From NCBI GenBank assembly GCA_016208415.1, contig JACQYB010000061.1, positions 102,875-166,874 on the forward strand: 64,000 nt of DNA. Reading direction: 5' to 3'. Source of the stretch: Betaproteobacteria bacterium. GTDB lineage: Bacteria > Pseudomonadota > Gammaproteobacteria > Burkholderiales > Rhodocyclaceae. The notes under the pieces were generated by a model. It saw only the letters and a list, made by a program, of their open reading frames with translations. It searched no databases and had not been told where the DNA came from. This document shows, in pieces, positions 56,701 to 64,000 of this stretch; position 1 is the stretch's first letter, and each line of letters starts with the position of its first letter. Both the position numbers and the translations under genes were made by a program.

Positions 56701-57078
56701 ATGCTGATCGATTCGGATGTGCTGGTGTGGCTCACGCGCGGCCACTTGGGCGCCGCGCAGCGGCTGAACGAGGTCAACCCCTGGCGCATCTCGGTGGTGA
56801 CCTACATCGAGCTGGCACAGGGCTGCCGCGACAAGACCGAATTGGCGCGCCTGAAGCAAGGGCTGGCCATGCACCAGGCTGAAGTGCTACCGATCACGCC
56901 GGCCATTTCGCAGCGCGCGGCCGACATGATCGACGCGCTGGCCTTGTCCCACGGCATGCGCCTGGCTGATGCCTTGATCGGCGCCACCGCCATCGAGCAC
57001 GGCGTCACGCTCATCTCCGCCAACGTCAAGCACTTCGGTGCCGTAAACGGCCTGATGCTCGAAGCCTTCGTGCCTTGA
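56701..57078 (+). CDS. vapC: PIN-domain toxin (VapC)
   Basis: 125 aa: MLIDSDVLVWLTRG (Asp4, Asp6), SVVTYIELAQGCRD (Glu), MRLADALIGATAIEHG (Asp) and SANVKHFGAVNGL. A typical VapC ribonuclease. TTG at 56695 is an alternative start. Forms a pair with the gene upstream. Confidence 0.92.
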   Translation: MLIDSDVLVWLTRGHLGAAQRLNEVNPWRISVVTYIELAQGCRDKTELARLKQGLAMHQAEVLPITPAISQRAADMIDALALSHGMRLADALIGATAIEHGVTLISANVKHFGAVNGLMLEAFVP

Positions 57079-57304
57079 TGTCGCAACTTGCGACGTCCCT
57101 CAACTGAAGCAAAGGCCCCCCGCAGGCGCATATCTTCAGTTCAGCGAATCGCCTCTACCGATCAAATCCGCGGCCGCCAGCGCATCGGCAGGCGACTTGC
57201 CTTCCTCGCGGAAGCACCCGAGGGTGCCGCCCCCTTCCCGACACCTGCCTCCGGATGTACCCGCCATATCGCCTGGTACCGGCGGCAACGCGCTGCAGCG
57301 GCAG

Positions 57305-57567
57305 ATGCACAACCTGCACGCGCAGGCCGAATTCCACATGCTGCTGGAGACCGAGCCCGATCCGCAGATGCTGCCCGACGGCGCATGGCAGGCGCTGCCC
57401 AGCCGGGGCAAGTTCATGGCCGGGCTGTACTGGGCGCTGGCGGCCCACAGCCATGAGGGGGTGCAGAACCTTTGCGCCAGCATCGGCGGCAACCCGCAGG
57501 AAATGGAGTCGCAATATGCCGCAGCGCGTTGCGGCTGCAGATGCGGCAGGAGGGGTATGAGGTGTGA
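57305..57567 (+). pseudogene. Gene fragment B (frameshifted relative of fragment A)
   Basis: One frame reads MHNLHAQAEFHMLLETEPDP ... FMAGLYWALAAHSHEG ... QEMESQYAA; after about 57520 the frame changes and the other frame finishes ALRLQMRQEGYEV-stop. Compared with fragment A about 11 residues are missing at the joint. A decayed gene, homologous to fragment A. The rest of 57079-57304 holds nothing recognisable. Confidence 0.5.
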
Positions 57568-57577
57568 GGGGGCGAGA

Positions 57578-57859
57578 CTATAGCGCGTTGGCCAGCACTT
57601 CCGCGGCCCACTGATTGAGGCTCTTGCCGTGGGCCTGCGCCATCATCGAGGCGTGCGCATGCACTTCGGGCGGAAGGCGCAACATCAGTTTGCCGGAATA
57701 CGGTTTCCCGGGGGCGATTCCGAGGCGTTGGCAGGTTTCCAGGTAATCGTCCACAGCCTCCTCGAAGGCCGCCCGCAATGCCGCCACGCCTCGGAATTCC
57801 GCCGCACGCCCACCTTGCCCGCGCCGCAGGATGTGGTCTCGCCGGGCGAGGAACGCCAC
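57578..57859 (-). CDS. hicB: HicB-family antitoxin, orphan, with altered N-terminus
   Basis: 93 aa, GTG start. The C-terminal half is a HicB antitoxin: AVDDYLETCQRLGIAPGKPYSGKLMLRLPPEVHAHASMMAQAHGKSLNQWA with the RHH-like LMLRLPPEVH. The usual partial-RNase-H-like N-terminus (about 40 residues of beta strands) is replaced by MAFLARRDHILRRGQGG. No hicA toxin gene is adjacent. It probably is a truncated relic, fused at its 5' end by recombination. Confidence 0.65.
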   Translation of the reverse strand: MAFLARRDHILRRGQGGRAAEFRGVAALRAAFEEAVDDYLETCQRLGIAPGKPYSGKLMLRLPPEVHAHASMMAQAHGKSLNQWAAEVLANAL

Positions 57860-57938
57860 CCCGCTTCAGCCCCCGGACCGCCAGGACAGATCCACTTCCA
57901 TCTCCGGCAGGGCAGCCACCGCCAGACGCCCCGGGTAC

Positions 57939-58589
57939 ACCTCACGGCAGCCCGCGCGCCACCACCTCCCAGTCGATCTCCACCTGCGGGCAGGCGCTGG
58001 AGGCGAGCCGGCCGGTGAGTTCCTGGACGTGGGCGCGGCCGTAGGCGCCGCCTTCCAGCCAGTAGGCCATCACCACGCGGTCGGTGGGGTGCACCAGCCA
58101 GTATTCGCGCACTCCGTGGCGCTCGTAGAGGCCGAGCTTGAGAATCTGGTCGTGGCCCGCGGTGCCGGGCGAGAGCACCTCGATCACCCAGTCCGGGGCG
58201 CCGCGGCAGCCGCGCTCGTCCAGCTTGGCGGCGTCGCACACCACCACAATGTCGGGCTGGACCACGGTGTCGATGGCGTTGTCGGCCTCGTTGGCCTTGG
58301 GCAGGCGCACATCGAAGGGAGCGACGTTGACTTCGCAGGAGCCGCCTTCGAGGGCATCGGCGATCTGCCGTGCCACTTCGAAAACCAGCCGCTGGTGCAG
58401 CCGCACCGGCGCCGGCCCCATGGCGTAGGCCACGCCGTCGATCAGCTCGTAGCGCACCTCCTCCGGCCAGGTGAGGTACTCGCCGTAGGTGTGGTGGCGG
58501 GTGTCGCGTTGCGCCAGTCCCATGGCATCGCACTCCTCGAACGCTTGTCCAGCCGCAAGTATCCCCGCGCGCACGGGTGCGGCGCAAGG
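57939..58589. repeat. Duplicated Uma2 segment, copy 1
   Basis: About 650 bp repeated without indels 1402 bp downstream (59341-59991), including the gene and about 66 bp of its 5' leader. Divergence is concentrated in one patch of the coding region. Confidence 0.9.
57942..58523 (-). CDS. Uma2-family endonuclease-like protein, copy 1
   Basis: 193 aa (DUF820/Uma2; restriction-endonuclease-like fold). PD-(D/E)xK-type residues: VVQPDIVVVC (Asp), DWVIEVLSP (Glu), HDQILKLGLYERHGVREYWLVHP (Lys, aromatic cap). Start MGLAQRDTRHHTYGEYLTWPE. Uma2 genes are numerous in cyanobacteria and mobile in other bacteria; biological role unsettled. A near-identical copy lies 1.4 kb away. Confidence 0.85.
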   Translation of the reverse strand: MGLAQRDTRHHTYGEYLTWPEEVRYELIDGVAYAMGPAPVRLHQRLVFEVARQIADALEGGSCEVNVAPFDVRLPKANEADNAIDTVVQPDIVVVCDAAKLDERGCRGAPDWVIEVLSPGTAGHDQILKLGLYERHGVREYWLVHPTDRVVMAYWLEGGAYGRAHVQELTGRLASSACPQVEIDWEVVARGLP

Positions 58590-58674
58590 TTGCGTCCACT
58601 CGGCACCACGCCAGTGCCTCCCTTCAAACACGTACAATGAACGCGGCCGCATCGTCGGAGCAAAGGAGCATCAC

Positions 58675-58908
58675 ATGGAAGGACTACCGGAACGCATCAC
58701 GCTGGACCCCGGGATCTGCCACGGCAAGCCGTGCATTCGCGGATTGCGCTACCCGGTGGAAACCCTGCTCGAACTGCTGGCCGGGGGAATGACCATCGAG
58801 GAAATCCTCGCCGACTACGAAGATCTCGAAAGGGAGGATATCCTCGCAGCGCTTTCCTACGCCGCCCGACTGACACACGTCAAACGCATGGAACGCATCG
58901 CGGCGTGA
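58675..58908 (+). CDS. DUF433-family antitoxin
   Basis: 77 aa, MEGLPERITLDPGICHGKPCIRG ... TIEEILADYEDLEREDILAALSYA: typical DUF433 winged-helix antitoxin. AAGGAG lies 6 nt upstream. The stop overlaps the toxin start by 4 nt (GTGA). Sits between the two Uma2 copies. Confidence 0.9.
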   Translation: MEGLPERITLDPGICHGKPCIRGLRYPVETLLELLAGGMTIEEILADYEDLEREDILAALSYAARLTHVKRMERIAA

Positions 58909-59258
58909 AGTTCCTGGTCGACGCGCAACTGCCCAGGCGGTTCTGCCGATGGCTGACCGAAGCCGGCTTCGACGCCTTGCACACACTGGATCTTCCTCTG
59001 GGCAATACCACGCCGGACGTCGAAATACTGGCGGTCGCCGAGCGCGAAGACCGCATCGTCATCACCAGGGACGACGATTTCGTTCAGTCGCATCTGGTCA
59101 CCGGGCGACCTCACCGATTACTGCTCGTGGCCACGGGCAACATTGGCAATACGGAACTCGAGCGGCTCATCCGCGGCAATCTGCCTTCCATCGTCTCAGC
59201 CATGGAAGCAGGGCGGTTCGTCGAGATTGGACGCGATAACCTGACCGAGCACGGGTAG
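58905..59258 (+). CDS. DUF5615-family PIN-like toxin
   Basis: 117 aa, GTG start overlapping the antitoxin. KFLVDAQLPRRFCRWLTEAGFDALHTLDL (first Asp), REDRIVITRDDDFV (Asp cluster) and a C-terminal helical region. A Mut7-C/PIN-like RNase predicted to be toxic when unpaired. Forms a standard DUF433-DUF5615 module. Confidence 0.9.
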   Translation: MKFLVDAQLPRRFCRWLTEAGFDALHTLDLPLGNTTPDVEILAVAEREDRIVITRDDDFVQSHLVTGRPHRLLLVATGNIGNTELERLIRGNLPSIVSAMEAGRFVEIGRDNLTEHG

Positions 59259-59340
59259 GCCGGCTCCCCGAGCCGCGTGACGGGCAGCCGGCGCGCTGAT
59301 CGAGCCAGGAACCCCCGGGATGTAGCGCACCCCTTGCGGC

Positions 59341-59991
59341 TGCTCACGGCAGACCGCGCACCACCACCTCCCAGTCGATTTCCACCTGCGGGCAGGCGCT
59401 GGAAGCGAGCCGGCCGGTGAGTTCCTGGACGTGGGCGCGGCCGTAGGCGCCGCCTTCCAGCCGGTAGGCCATCACCACGCGGTCGGTGGGGTGCACCAGC
59501 CAGTATTCGCGCACGCCGTGGCGCTCGTAGAGGCCGAGCTTGCGCACCTGGTCGTGCCCGGCCGATGAGGGCCAGAGCACCTCGATGACCCAGTCCGGGG
59601 CGCCGCGGCAGCCGCGCTCGTCCAGCTTGGCCGCGTCGCACACCACCACGATGTCGGGCTGAACGACGGTATCGATGGCGTTGTCCGCCTCGTGGGCCTT
59701 GGGCAGGCGCACGTCGAAGGGGGCGATGTTGGCTTCGCAGGGGTGCTCCCCCAGGGCGGCGTGGATCTGGGCGAAGATCTCCGCCACCAGCCGCTGGTGC
59801 AGCCGCAGCGGCGCCGGCCCCATGGCGTAGGCCACGCCGTCGATAAGTTCGTAGCGCACGTCCTCCGGCCAGGTGAGGTACTCGCCGTAGGTGTGGTGGC
59901 GGGTGTCGCGCAGGGCCAGTCCCATGGCATTGCATTCCTCGAACGCTTGTCCAGCCGCAAGTATCCCCGCGCGCACGGGTGCGGCGCAAGG
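59341..59991. repeat. Duplicated Uma2 segment, copy 2
   Basis: Copy of 57939-58589 at a constant offset of 1402 bp. Both copies are on the minus strand and their duplicated leaders end at the same base pattern (GGCGCAAGG). Confidence 0.9.
59344..59925 (-). CDS. Uma2-family endonuclease-like protein, copy 2
   Basis: 193 aa, same length as copy 1 and same catalytic residues (QPDIVVVC, DWVIEVLWP, HDQVRKLGLYERHGVREYW). Nearly all differences from copy 1 fall between residues 50 and 75 (AEIFAQIHAALGEHPCEANI versus FEVARQIADALEGGSCEVNV) and at WPSS/SPGT. Gene conversion or selection on that patch is likely. Confidence 0.85.
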   Translation of the reverse strand: MGLALRDTRHHTYGEYLTWPEDVRYELIDGVAYAMGPAPLRLHQRLVAEIFAQIHAALGEHPCEANIAPFDVRLPKAHEADNAIDTVVQPDIVVVCDAAKLDERGCRGAPDWVIEVLWPSSAGHDQVRKLGLYERHGVREYWLVHPTDRVVMAYRLEGGAYGRAHVQELTGRLASSACPQVEIDWEVVVRGLP

Positions 59992-60133
59992 CTGGACGGC
60001 ATCGTACGGGGTTGGAACCGACCCGCGCCAACCGTGCTGCGAAACATGCGGGAACGGATTGCTCAATTCTTGTTTGGCGCGTTTTCCGGTTGGTCCCCGG
60101 AATCGCGGTAACGCCCCGTGTGCTGGCCCGCCC

Positions 60134-61366
60134 CTACACCAGCCTCCCCGCCACCAGTTCGATCCAGTGCCGCACCGGCGTCTTCGTCCCGCTCTGCAGA
60201 TGCGTCAGGCAGCCGATGTTCGCGGTTGCGATCATCGGCGCGCCGCCCGCCCGTAGCGCCGCCAGCTTGTTGTCGCGCAGGCGCGTCGCCAGTTCCGGCT
60301 GGGTGACGGAATAGGTGCCGGCGGAGCCGCAGCACAGGTGGCCATCGGCCACCGGGGTAAGCTCGTAGCCCGCCTCGGTCAGCAGACCCTCCACCACGCC
60401 GCGGATGCCCTGCGCATGCTGCAGGCTGCACGGCAGGTGGAAGGCCAGAGGCTCCGGCTCGGGTGGGCGCACCGCCTCCAGCAGCGGCGACAGGCGCTTG
60501 CGCTCCTCGGCCAGGATCTCGGCGATGTCGCGGGTCAGTTCGGCCACGAGGGCGGCGCGGTCGGCGTATTCCGGGTCGTCCTTGAGCAGGTGGCCGTATT
60601 CGCGCACGAAGGCGCCGCAGCCCGAGGCGGTCATGACGATGGCCTCGATACCCTGCTCCACGTGGGGCCACCAGGCGTCGATGTTGCGCCGCGCAGCGGC
60701 GCGCCCGCCGTCGTGGTCGTCGAGGTGGAAGCGCAGCGCGCCGCAGCAGCCGGCTTCGGGCACCTCTTCCAGGGCGATGCCGATGGCGTCGAGCACGCGC
60801 GCCGTGGCGGCGTTGATGTCGGGCGCCAGCGCCGGCTGCACGCAGCCGGCCAGGGCGAGCATGCGCCGGTCGTGGCCGCGGCCCGGCCAGTGGCCGCGGT
60901 GGGCCGCCGGCGGGAGCTTGTCCGCCAGGGCGGACGGCAGCAAGGGGCGCAGCATCCGCCCCGCCCGCATGGCCGGCCCGGCCAGCCCCGGGCGTGACAG
61001 CACCCCGCGCAGCAACCGGCGCTGCAGCGCATCGGCCATGCCGCGGCGCACCTGCCGGCTCACCACCTCGCGGCCGATGTCCACCAGCCGGCCGTACTGC
61101 ACGCCCGACGGGCAGGTGGTCTCGCAGGCACGGCAGGTGAGGCAGCGGTCCAGGTGCAGTTGCGTGCGCGCCGTGGGCGTGGCGCCTTCCAGCACCTGCT
61201 TGATGAGGTAGATGCGCCCGCGCGGGCCGTCCAGCTCATCGCCCAGCAACTGGTAGGTGGGGCAGGTGGCGGTGCAGAAGCCGCAATGCACGCACTTGCG
61301 CAGGATGGCCTCGGCCTCGCGGCCCTCCGGGGTGTCGCGGATGAATTCGGCGAGATGGGTCTGCAT
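60134..61366 (-). CDS. glcF: Glycolate oxidase iron-sulfur subunit
   Basis: 410-aa electron-transfer subunit with two 4Fe-4S ferredoxin motifs (KCVHCGFCTATCPTY; RCLTCRACETTCPSGV) and two CCG-type heterodisulfide-reductase-like domains (EAGCCGALRF, HLCCGSAGTYS), plus a CGAF segment. Passes electrons from GlcD/GlcE to the membrane pool. Start MQTHLAEFIRDTPEG, 28 nt after glcE. Confidence 0.95.
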   Translation of the reverse strand: MQTHLAEFIRDTPEGREAEAILRKCVHCGFCTATCPTYQLLGDELDGPRGRIYLIKQVLEGATPTARTQLHLDRCLTCRACETTCPSGVQYGRLVDIGREVVSRQVRRGMADALQRRLLRGVLSRPGLAGPAMRAGRMLRPLLPSALADKLPPAAHRGHWPGRGHDRRMLALAGCVQPALAPDINAATARVLDAIGIALEEVPEAGCCGALRFHLDDHDGGRAAARRNIDAWWPHVEQGIEAIVMTASGCGAFVREYGHLLKDDPEYADRAALVAELTRDIAEILAEERKRLSPLLEAVRPPEPEPLAFHLPCSLQHAQGIRGVVEGLLTEAGYELTPVADGHLCCGSAGTYSVTQPELATRLRDNKLAALRAGGAPMIATANIGCLTHLQSGTKTPVRHWIELVAGRLV

Positions 61367-61394
61367 CGTGTGGTTGTGGGGCGGCGGCCGCGGG

Positions 61395-62468
61395 CTACCA
61401 GGCTTCGTACATGCGGTGGCGGTTGAGGATGCCCGCGGGGTCGAAGGTCTGCTTGAGCCGCCGGTGCAGGTCGGCCAGGGCCGTGGGCAGCGGCTGGAAC
61501 ACGCCGATGACGCGCCGCTCCTCCTCGCCGCCACCACGAAACAGCGTGGCGTGGCCGCCGGCCCGCACGGCGGCGTCGCGGATGCGGTCGGCGCGGTCCC
61601 AGGTGTGCAGCCAGCGCAGCGCGCCTCCCCATTCGATGAGCTGTTCGCCGGGAAAACCCAGCGGCGGCGTCGTGGAAGGCAGCGACAGGCGCCACAGCGG
61701 CACGCCGTCGCCGAAGAAGCCCAGGCGCTGCTCGCGCAGCTCTTCCCAGAAGGCGGGGCCGTCGGACACAAGCTCGCCGCCGAGGCTCTCCCGGGCCTTC
61801 GCCACCGCGGCGGCCGCACCCGACAGGCGAATCATCACTTCCTGGCCGAACACGCACGAGCCGCTGATGGGCAGCGGCTGCCCGGCCCAGCGGTTGAGCG
61901 CCGCCAGCGCCTGGTCTTCGGGCATTTCCAGGCGCAGGGTCCGCTCCGCGGCGGGGCGCGGCAGCACCTTGAGCGTCACCTCCAGCAGCAGGCCGAGGGT
62001 GCCCAGCGCCCCCGCCATGAGCCGGGAAACGTCGTAGCCGGCCACGTTCTTCATCACCTGGCCGCCGAAGCGCAGGATCTGGCCATGGCCATCCACCAGC
62101 TTCACGCCGAGGACGAAATCGCGCACCGCGCCGGCGCTGGCACGCCGCGGCCCCGACAGCCCGCTGGCCACGCAGCCGCCGACGGTGGCGGCGGCGCCGA
62201 AATGGGGCGGCTCGAAGGCCAGCATCTGGCCGTGTTCGGCCAGCGCACGCTCGATGTCTTCGAGCCGCGTGCCGGCGCGGGCGGTGACGAACAGCTCCGT
62301 CGGCTCGTAGGCGACGATGCCGCGGCAGCCGCGGGTGTCGAGGATGTCGCCCTCCAGCGCCAGGCCGTAGAAATCCTTGGTGCCGCCGCCGCGGATGCGC
62401 AGCGGCGTGCGGCTGCCGGCCGCCGCCTGGATGCGCTCGGTCAGCTCGCGCTCCACGTGTTCATCCAT
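61395..62468 (-). CDS. glcE: Glycolate oxidase FAD-binding subunit
   Basis: 357-aa subunit with a PCMH-type FAD domain (LRIRGGGTKDFYGL; TVGGCVASGLSGPRRAS; GAVRDFVLGVKLVDG; VMKNVAGYDVSRLMAGALGTLGLL). Required with GlcD and GlcF for glycolate oxidation to glyoxylate. Short and lacking the C-terminal catalytic lobe, as usual for GlcE. Confidence 0.95.
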   Translation of the reverse strand: MDEHVERELTERIQAAAGSRTPLRIRGGGTKDFYGLALEGDILDTRGCRGIVAYEPTELFVTARAGTRLEDIERALAEHGQMLAFEPPHFGAAATVGGCVASGLSGPRRASAGAVRDFVLGVKLVDGHGQILRFGGQVMKNVAGYDVSRLMAGALGTLGLLLEVTLKVLPRPAAERTLRLEMPEDQALAALNRWAGQPLPISGSCVFGQEVMIRLSGAAAAVAKARESLGGELVSDGPAFWEELREQRLGFFGDGVPLWRLSLPSTTPPLGFPGEQLIEWGGALRWLHTWDRADRIRDAAVRAGGHATLFRGGGEEERRVIGVFQPLPTALADLHRRLKQTFDPAGILNRHRMYEAW

Positions 62469-62546
62469 GGCGCGGGGACTCCGGGTGTCGTGGCGCCCGA
62501 GTCTGCCGCAGCGCAGGCGGTGATAACGGGACGTTCATCACAGGAT

Positions 62547-64000
62547 TCAGAACCGCTCCAGGTCCGGAAACTTCAGCTCGCCTCGATGCACGTGCATGCG
62601 TCCGAACTCGGCGCAGCGGTGCAGCGTGGGCACGGCCTTGCCGGGGTTGAGCAGGCCGGCGGGATCGAAGGCGGCCTTGATGCGGTGGAACGCCTCCAGC
62701 TCCGGCCCGGCGAACTGCACGCACATCTGGTCGATCTTCTCGATGCCCACGCCATGCTCGCCGGTGATGGTGCCACCCAGCGCCACGGACAGTTCGAGGA
62801 TCTCGGCGCCGAAGGCCTCGGCGCGCTCCAGTTCGCCGGGCAGGTTGGCATCGTAGAGGATGAGCGGATGCAGGTTGCCGTCGCCGGCGTGGAAGACGTT
62901 CATGCAGCGCAGGGCGTGCTTCTTCTCCATCTGCGCGATGGCACCCAGCATTTCCGCCAGGCGGCGGCGCGGGATGGTGCCGTCCATGCAGTAGTAATCC
63001 GGCGACACCCGCCCCGCCGCCGGAAAGGCGGCCTTGCGCCCGGCCCAGAAGCGCAGCCGCTCGGCCTCCGACCGGGACACCCACATGTCCTGGGCGCCGC
63101 TGGTGGCCATGACTTCCTGCACGCCGGCGATCTCGTCGGCCACCTCCTCGGGCGTGCCGTCGGCCTCGCACAGCAGGATGGCCTCGGCATCCAGCGGATA
63201 GCCGGCATGCACGAAGGGCTCCACCGCCTCCACCGCCTTGCGGTCCATCATCTCCAGCCCGGCGGGAATGATGCCGGCGGCGATGATGTGCGCCACGGAT
63301 CCAGCGGCGCGGCCCGCGTCGTCGAAGGCCGCCATCACCACCTGCGCCGTCTCGGGCCTGGGGGTGAGGCGCACGGTGATCTCGGTGATCACCGCCAGCA
63401 GGCCCTCGGAGCCGTGGATCAGCGCCAGCAGGTCGAAGCCGGGGGCGTCCAGGGCCGCGGAGCCCAGCTCCAGCGCCTCGCCGTCGAGGGTGACGGCACG
63501 CACCCGCAGCACGTTATGCACCGTCAACCCGTATTTCAGGCAATGCACGCCGCCGGAGTTCTCGGCCACGTTGCCGCCGATGGTGCAGGCGATCTGGGAG
63601 CTGGGGTCGGGGGCGTAATACAGCCCGTGGGGCGCGGCGGCCTCGGAAATCGCCAGGTTGCGCACCCCCGGCTGGACCACCGCGGTGCGCCCGAGCGGGT
63701 CCACCCGCAGGATGCGGTTGAAGCGCGCCAGCGACACCACCACGCCCCGGGCATGGGGCATGGCGCCGCCGGAAAGCCCGGTGCCGGCGCCGCGGGCCAC
63801 CACCGGCGCGCCATGTTCGCGGCACACCTTGAGCGCCGCGACAAGTTGCGCCTCGTCGTGGGGCAAGGCCACCGCCAGCGGCACCTGGCGGTAGGCGGAA
63901 AGGCCGTCGCATTCGTAGGGGACGAGATCCTCGCGGGCGTGCAGCAGCGCATCGGCTAGCAGCACGCCGCGCAGGGCCGCCACCAGCCGCGGCCCGTCCA
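62547..64000 (-). CDS. glcD: Glycolate oxidase catalytic subunit (5' end outside window)
   Basis: At least 484 residues; the frame continues past the window end (partial N-terminus). FAD-linked oxidase: VPYECDGLSAYRQVPLAVALP, VVARGAGTGLSGGAMPHARGV, CTIGGNVAENSGGVHCLKYG, and the C-terminal VGIEKIDQMCVQFAGPELEAFHRIKAAFDP, DPAGLLNPGK. Oxidises glycolate/D-lactate to the 2-oxo acid. First of glcDEF; regulator not in view. Confidence 0.95.
   Translation of the reverse strand, partial: DGPRLVAALRGVLLADALLHAREDLVPYECDGLSAYRQVPLAVALPHDEAQLVAALKVCREHGAPVVARGAGTGLSGGAMPHARGVVVSLARFNRILRVDPLGRTAVVQPGVRNLAISEAAAPHGLYYAPDPSSQIACTIGGNVAENSGGVHCLKYGLTVHNVLRVRAVTLDGEALELGSAALDAPGFDLLALIHGSEGLLAVITEITVRLTPRPETAQVVMAAFDDAGRAAGSVAHIIAAGIIPAGLEMMDRKAVEAVEPFVHAGYPLDAEAILLCEADGTPEEVADEIAGVQEVMATSGAQDMWVSRSEAERLRFWAGRKAAFPAAGRVSPDYYCMDGTIPRRRLAEMLGAIAQMEKKHALRCMNVFHAGDGNLHPLILYDANLPGELERAEAFGAEILELSVALGGTITGEHGVGIEKIDQMCVQFAGPELEAFHRIKAAFDPAGLLNPGKAVPTLHRCAEFGRMHVHRGELKFPDLERF

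Overview
This window is a high-GC chromosomal segment of a betaproteobacterium. It most resembles Rhodocyclales (Azoarcus/Thauera/Aromatoleum type). This is inferred from the gene content: aerobic 2-aminobenzoyl-CoA degradation, a bidirectional NAD-linked Hox hydrogenase, a three-subunit proton-translocating transhydrogenase, glycolate oxidase, and the codon use. No rRNA, tRNA, CRISPR array, prophage or complete insertion sequence was seen.

Layout. 1-4.5 kb: a two-component system whose sensor has a periplasmic NMT1/THI5-type binding domain, a small PstS-like protein and a Lys/Ala-rich DNA-binding-like protein. 4.6-14.3 kb: a thioesterase remnant, a BON-LysM protein, alaS, glpK, two tandem paralogues of a degenerate ferritin/desaturase-like family, and an orphan ugpQ-ugpB pair. 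14.5-20.4 kb: a compact aerobic 2-aminobenzoate (anthranilate) CoA-pathway operon (abmA, SDR, MarR regulator, abmG, RidA). 20.5-26.6 kb: a lipoprotein, a kynurenine-formamidase-like hydrolase, rlmM, a PP2C phosphatase, rhlE and a ferredoxin/flavodoxin-NADP reductase. 26.8-29.6 kb: pntAA-pntAB-pntB. 30-37 kb: two unknown proteins, a very large multi-PAS/GAF NarL-type sensor kinase with its regulator, and a second PP2C phosphatase. 37.3-38.7 kb: an acyl-CoA synthetase that has lost its ATP-binding core. 39.5-44.9 kb: the hoxF-U-Y-H-W operon. 45.2-47.2 kb: an MFS/spermidine-synthase fusion. 49.6-55.0 kb: an unusual five-gene envelope operon (two zinc-ribbon membrane proteins, a glycine-zipper lipoprotein, a lipase lipoprotein and a secreted alpha/beta hydrolase). 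60.1-64 kb: glcF-glcE-glcD, with glcD running off the window.

Overlaid on this is an accessory zone. Toxin-antitoxin genes lie at 38.8-39.4 kb and then densely at 47.9-60 kb: UPF0175/DUF3368, BrnT(nonsense)/BrnA, AbrB/PIN, VapB/VapC, an orphan HicB, DUF433/DUF5615 and two near-identical Uma2 genes flanking the last module. They are interspersed with two homologous decayed gene fragments. A 25-nt repeat family occurs as short arrays directly behind three operons. A Pseudomonas-type REP palindrome and a 238-bp element bounded by 19-bp inverted repeats lie in intergenic spaces.

Main leads for novelty: the zinc-ribbon/lipase/hydrolase operon, the tandem metal-ligand-altered desaturase-like paralogues, the 25-nt repeats, the inverted-repeat element in the hox operon, and the enamine-deaminase (RidA) partner of the anthranilate pathway.
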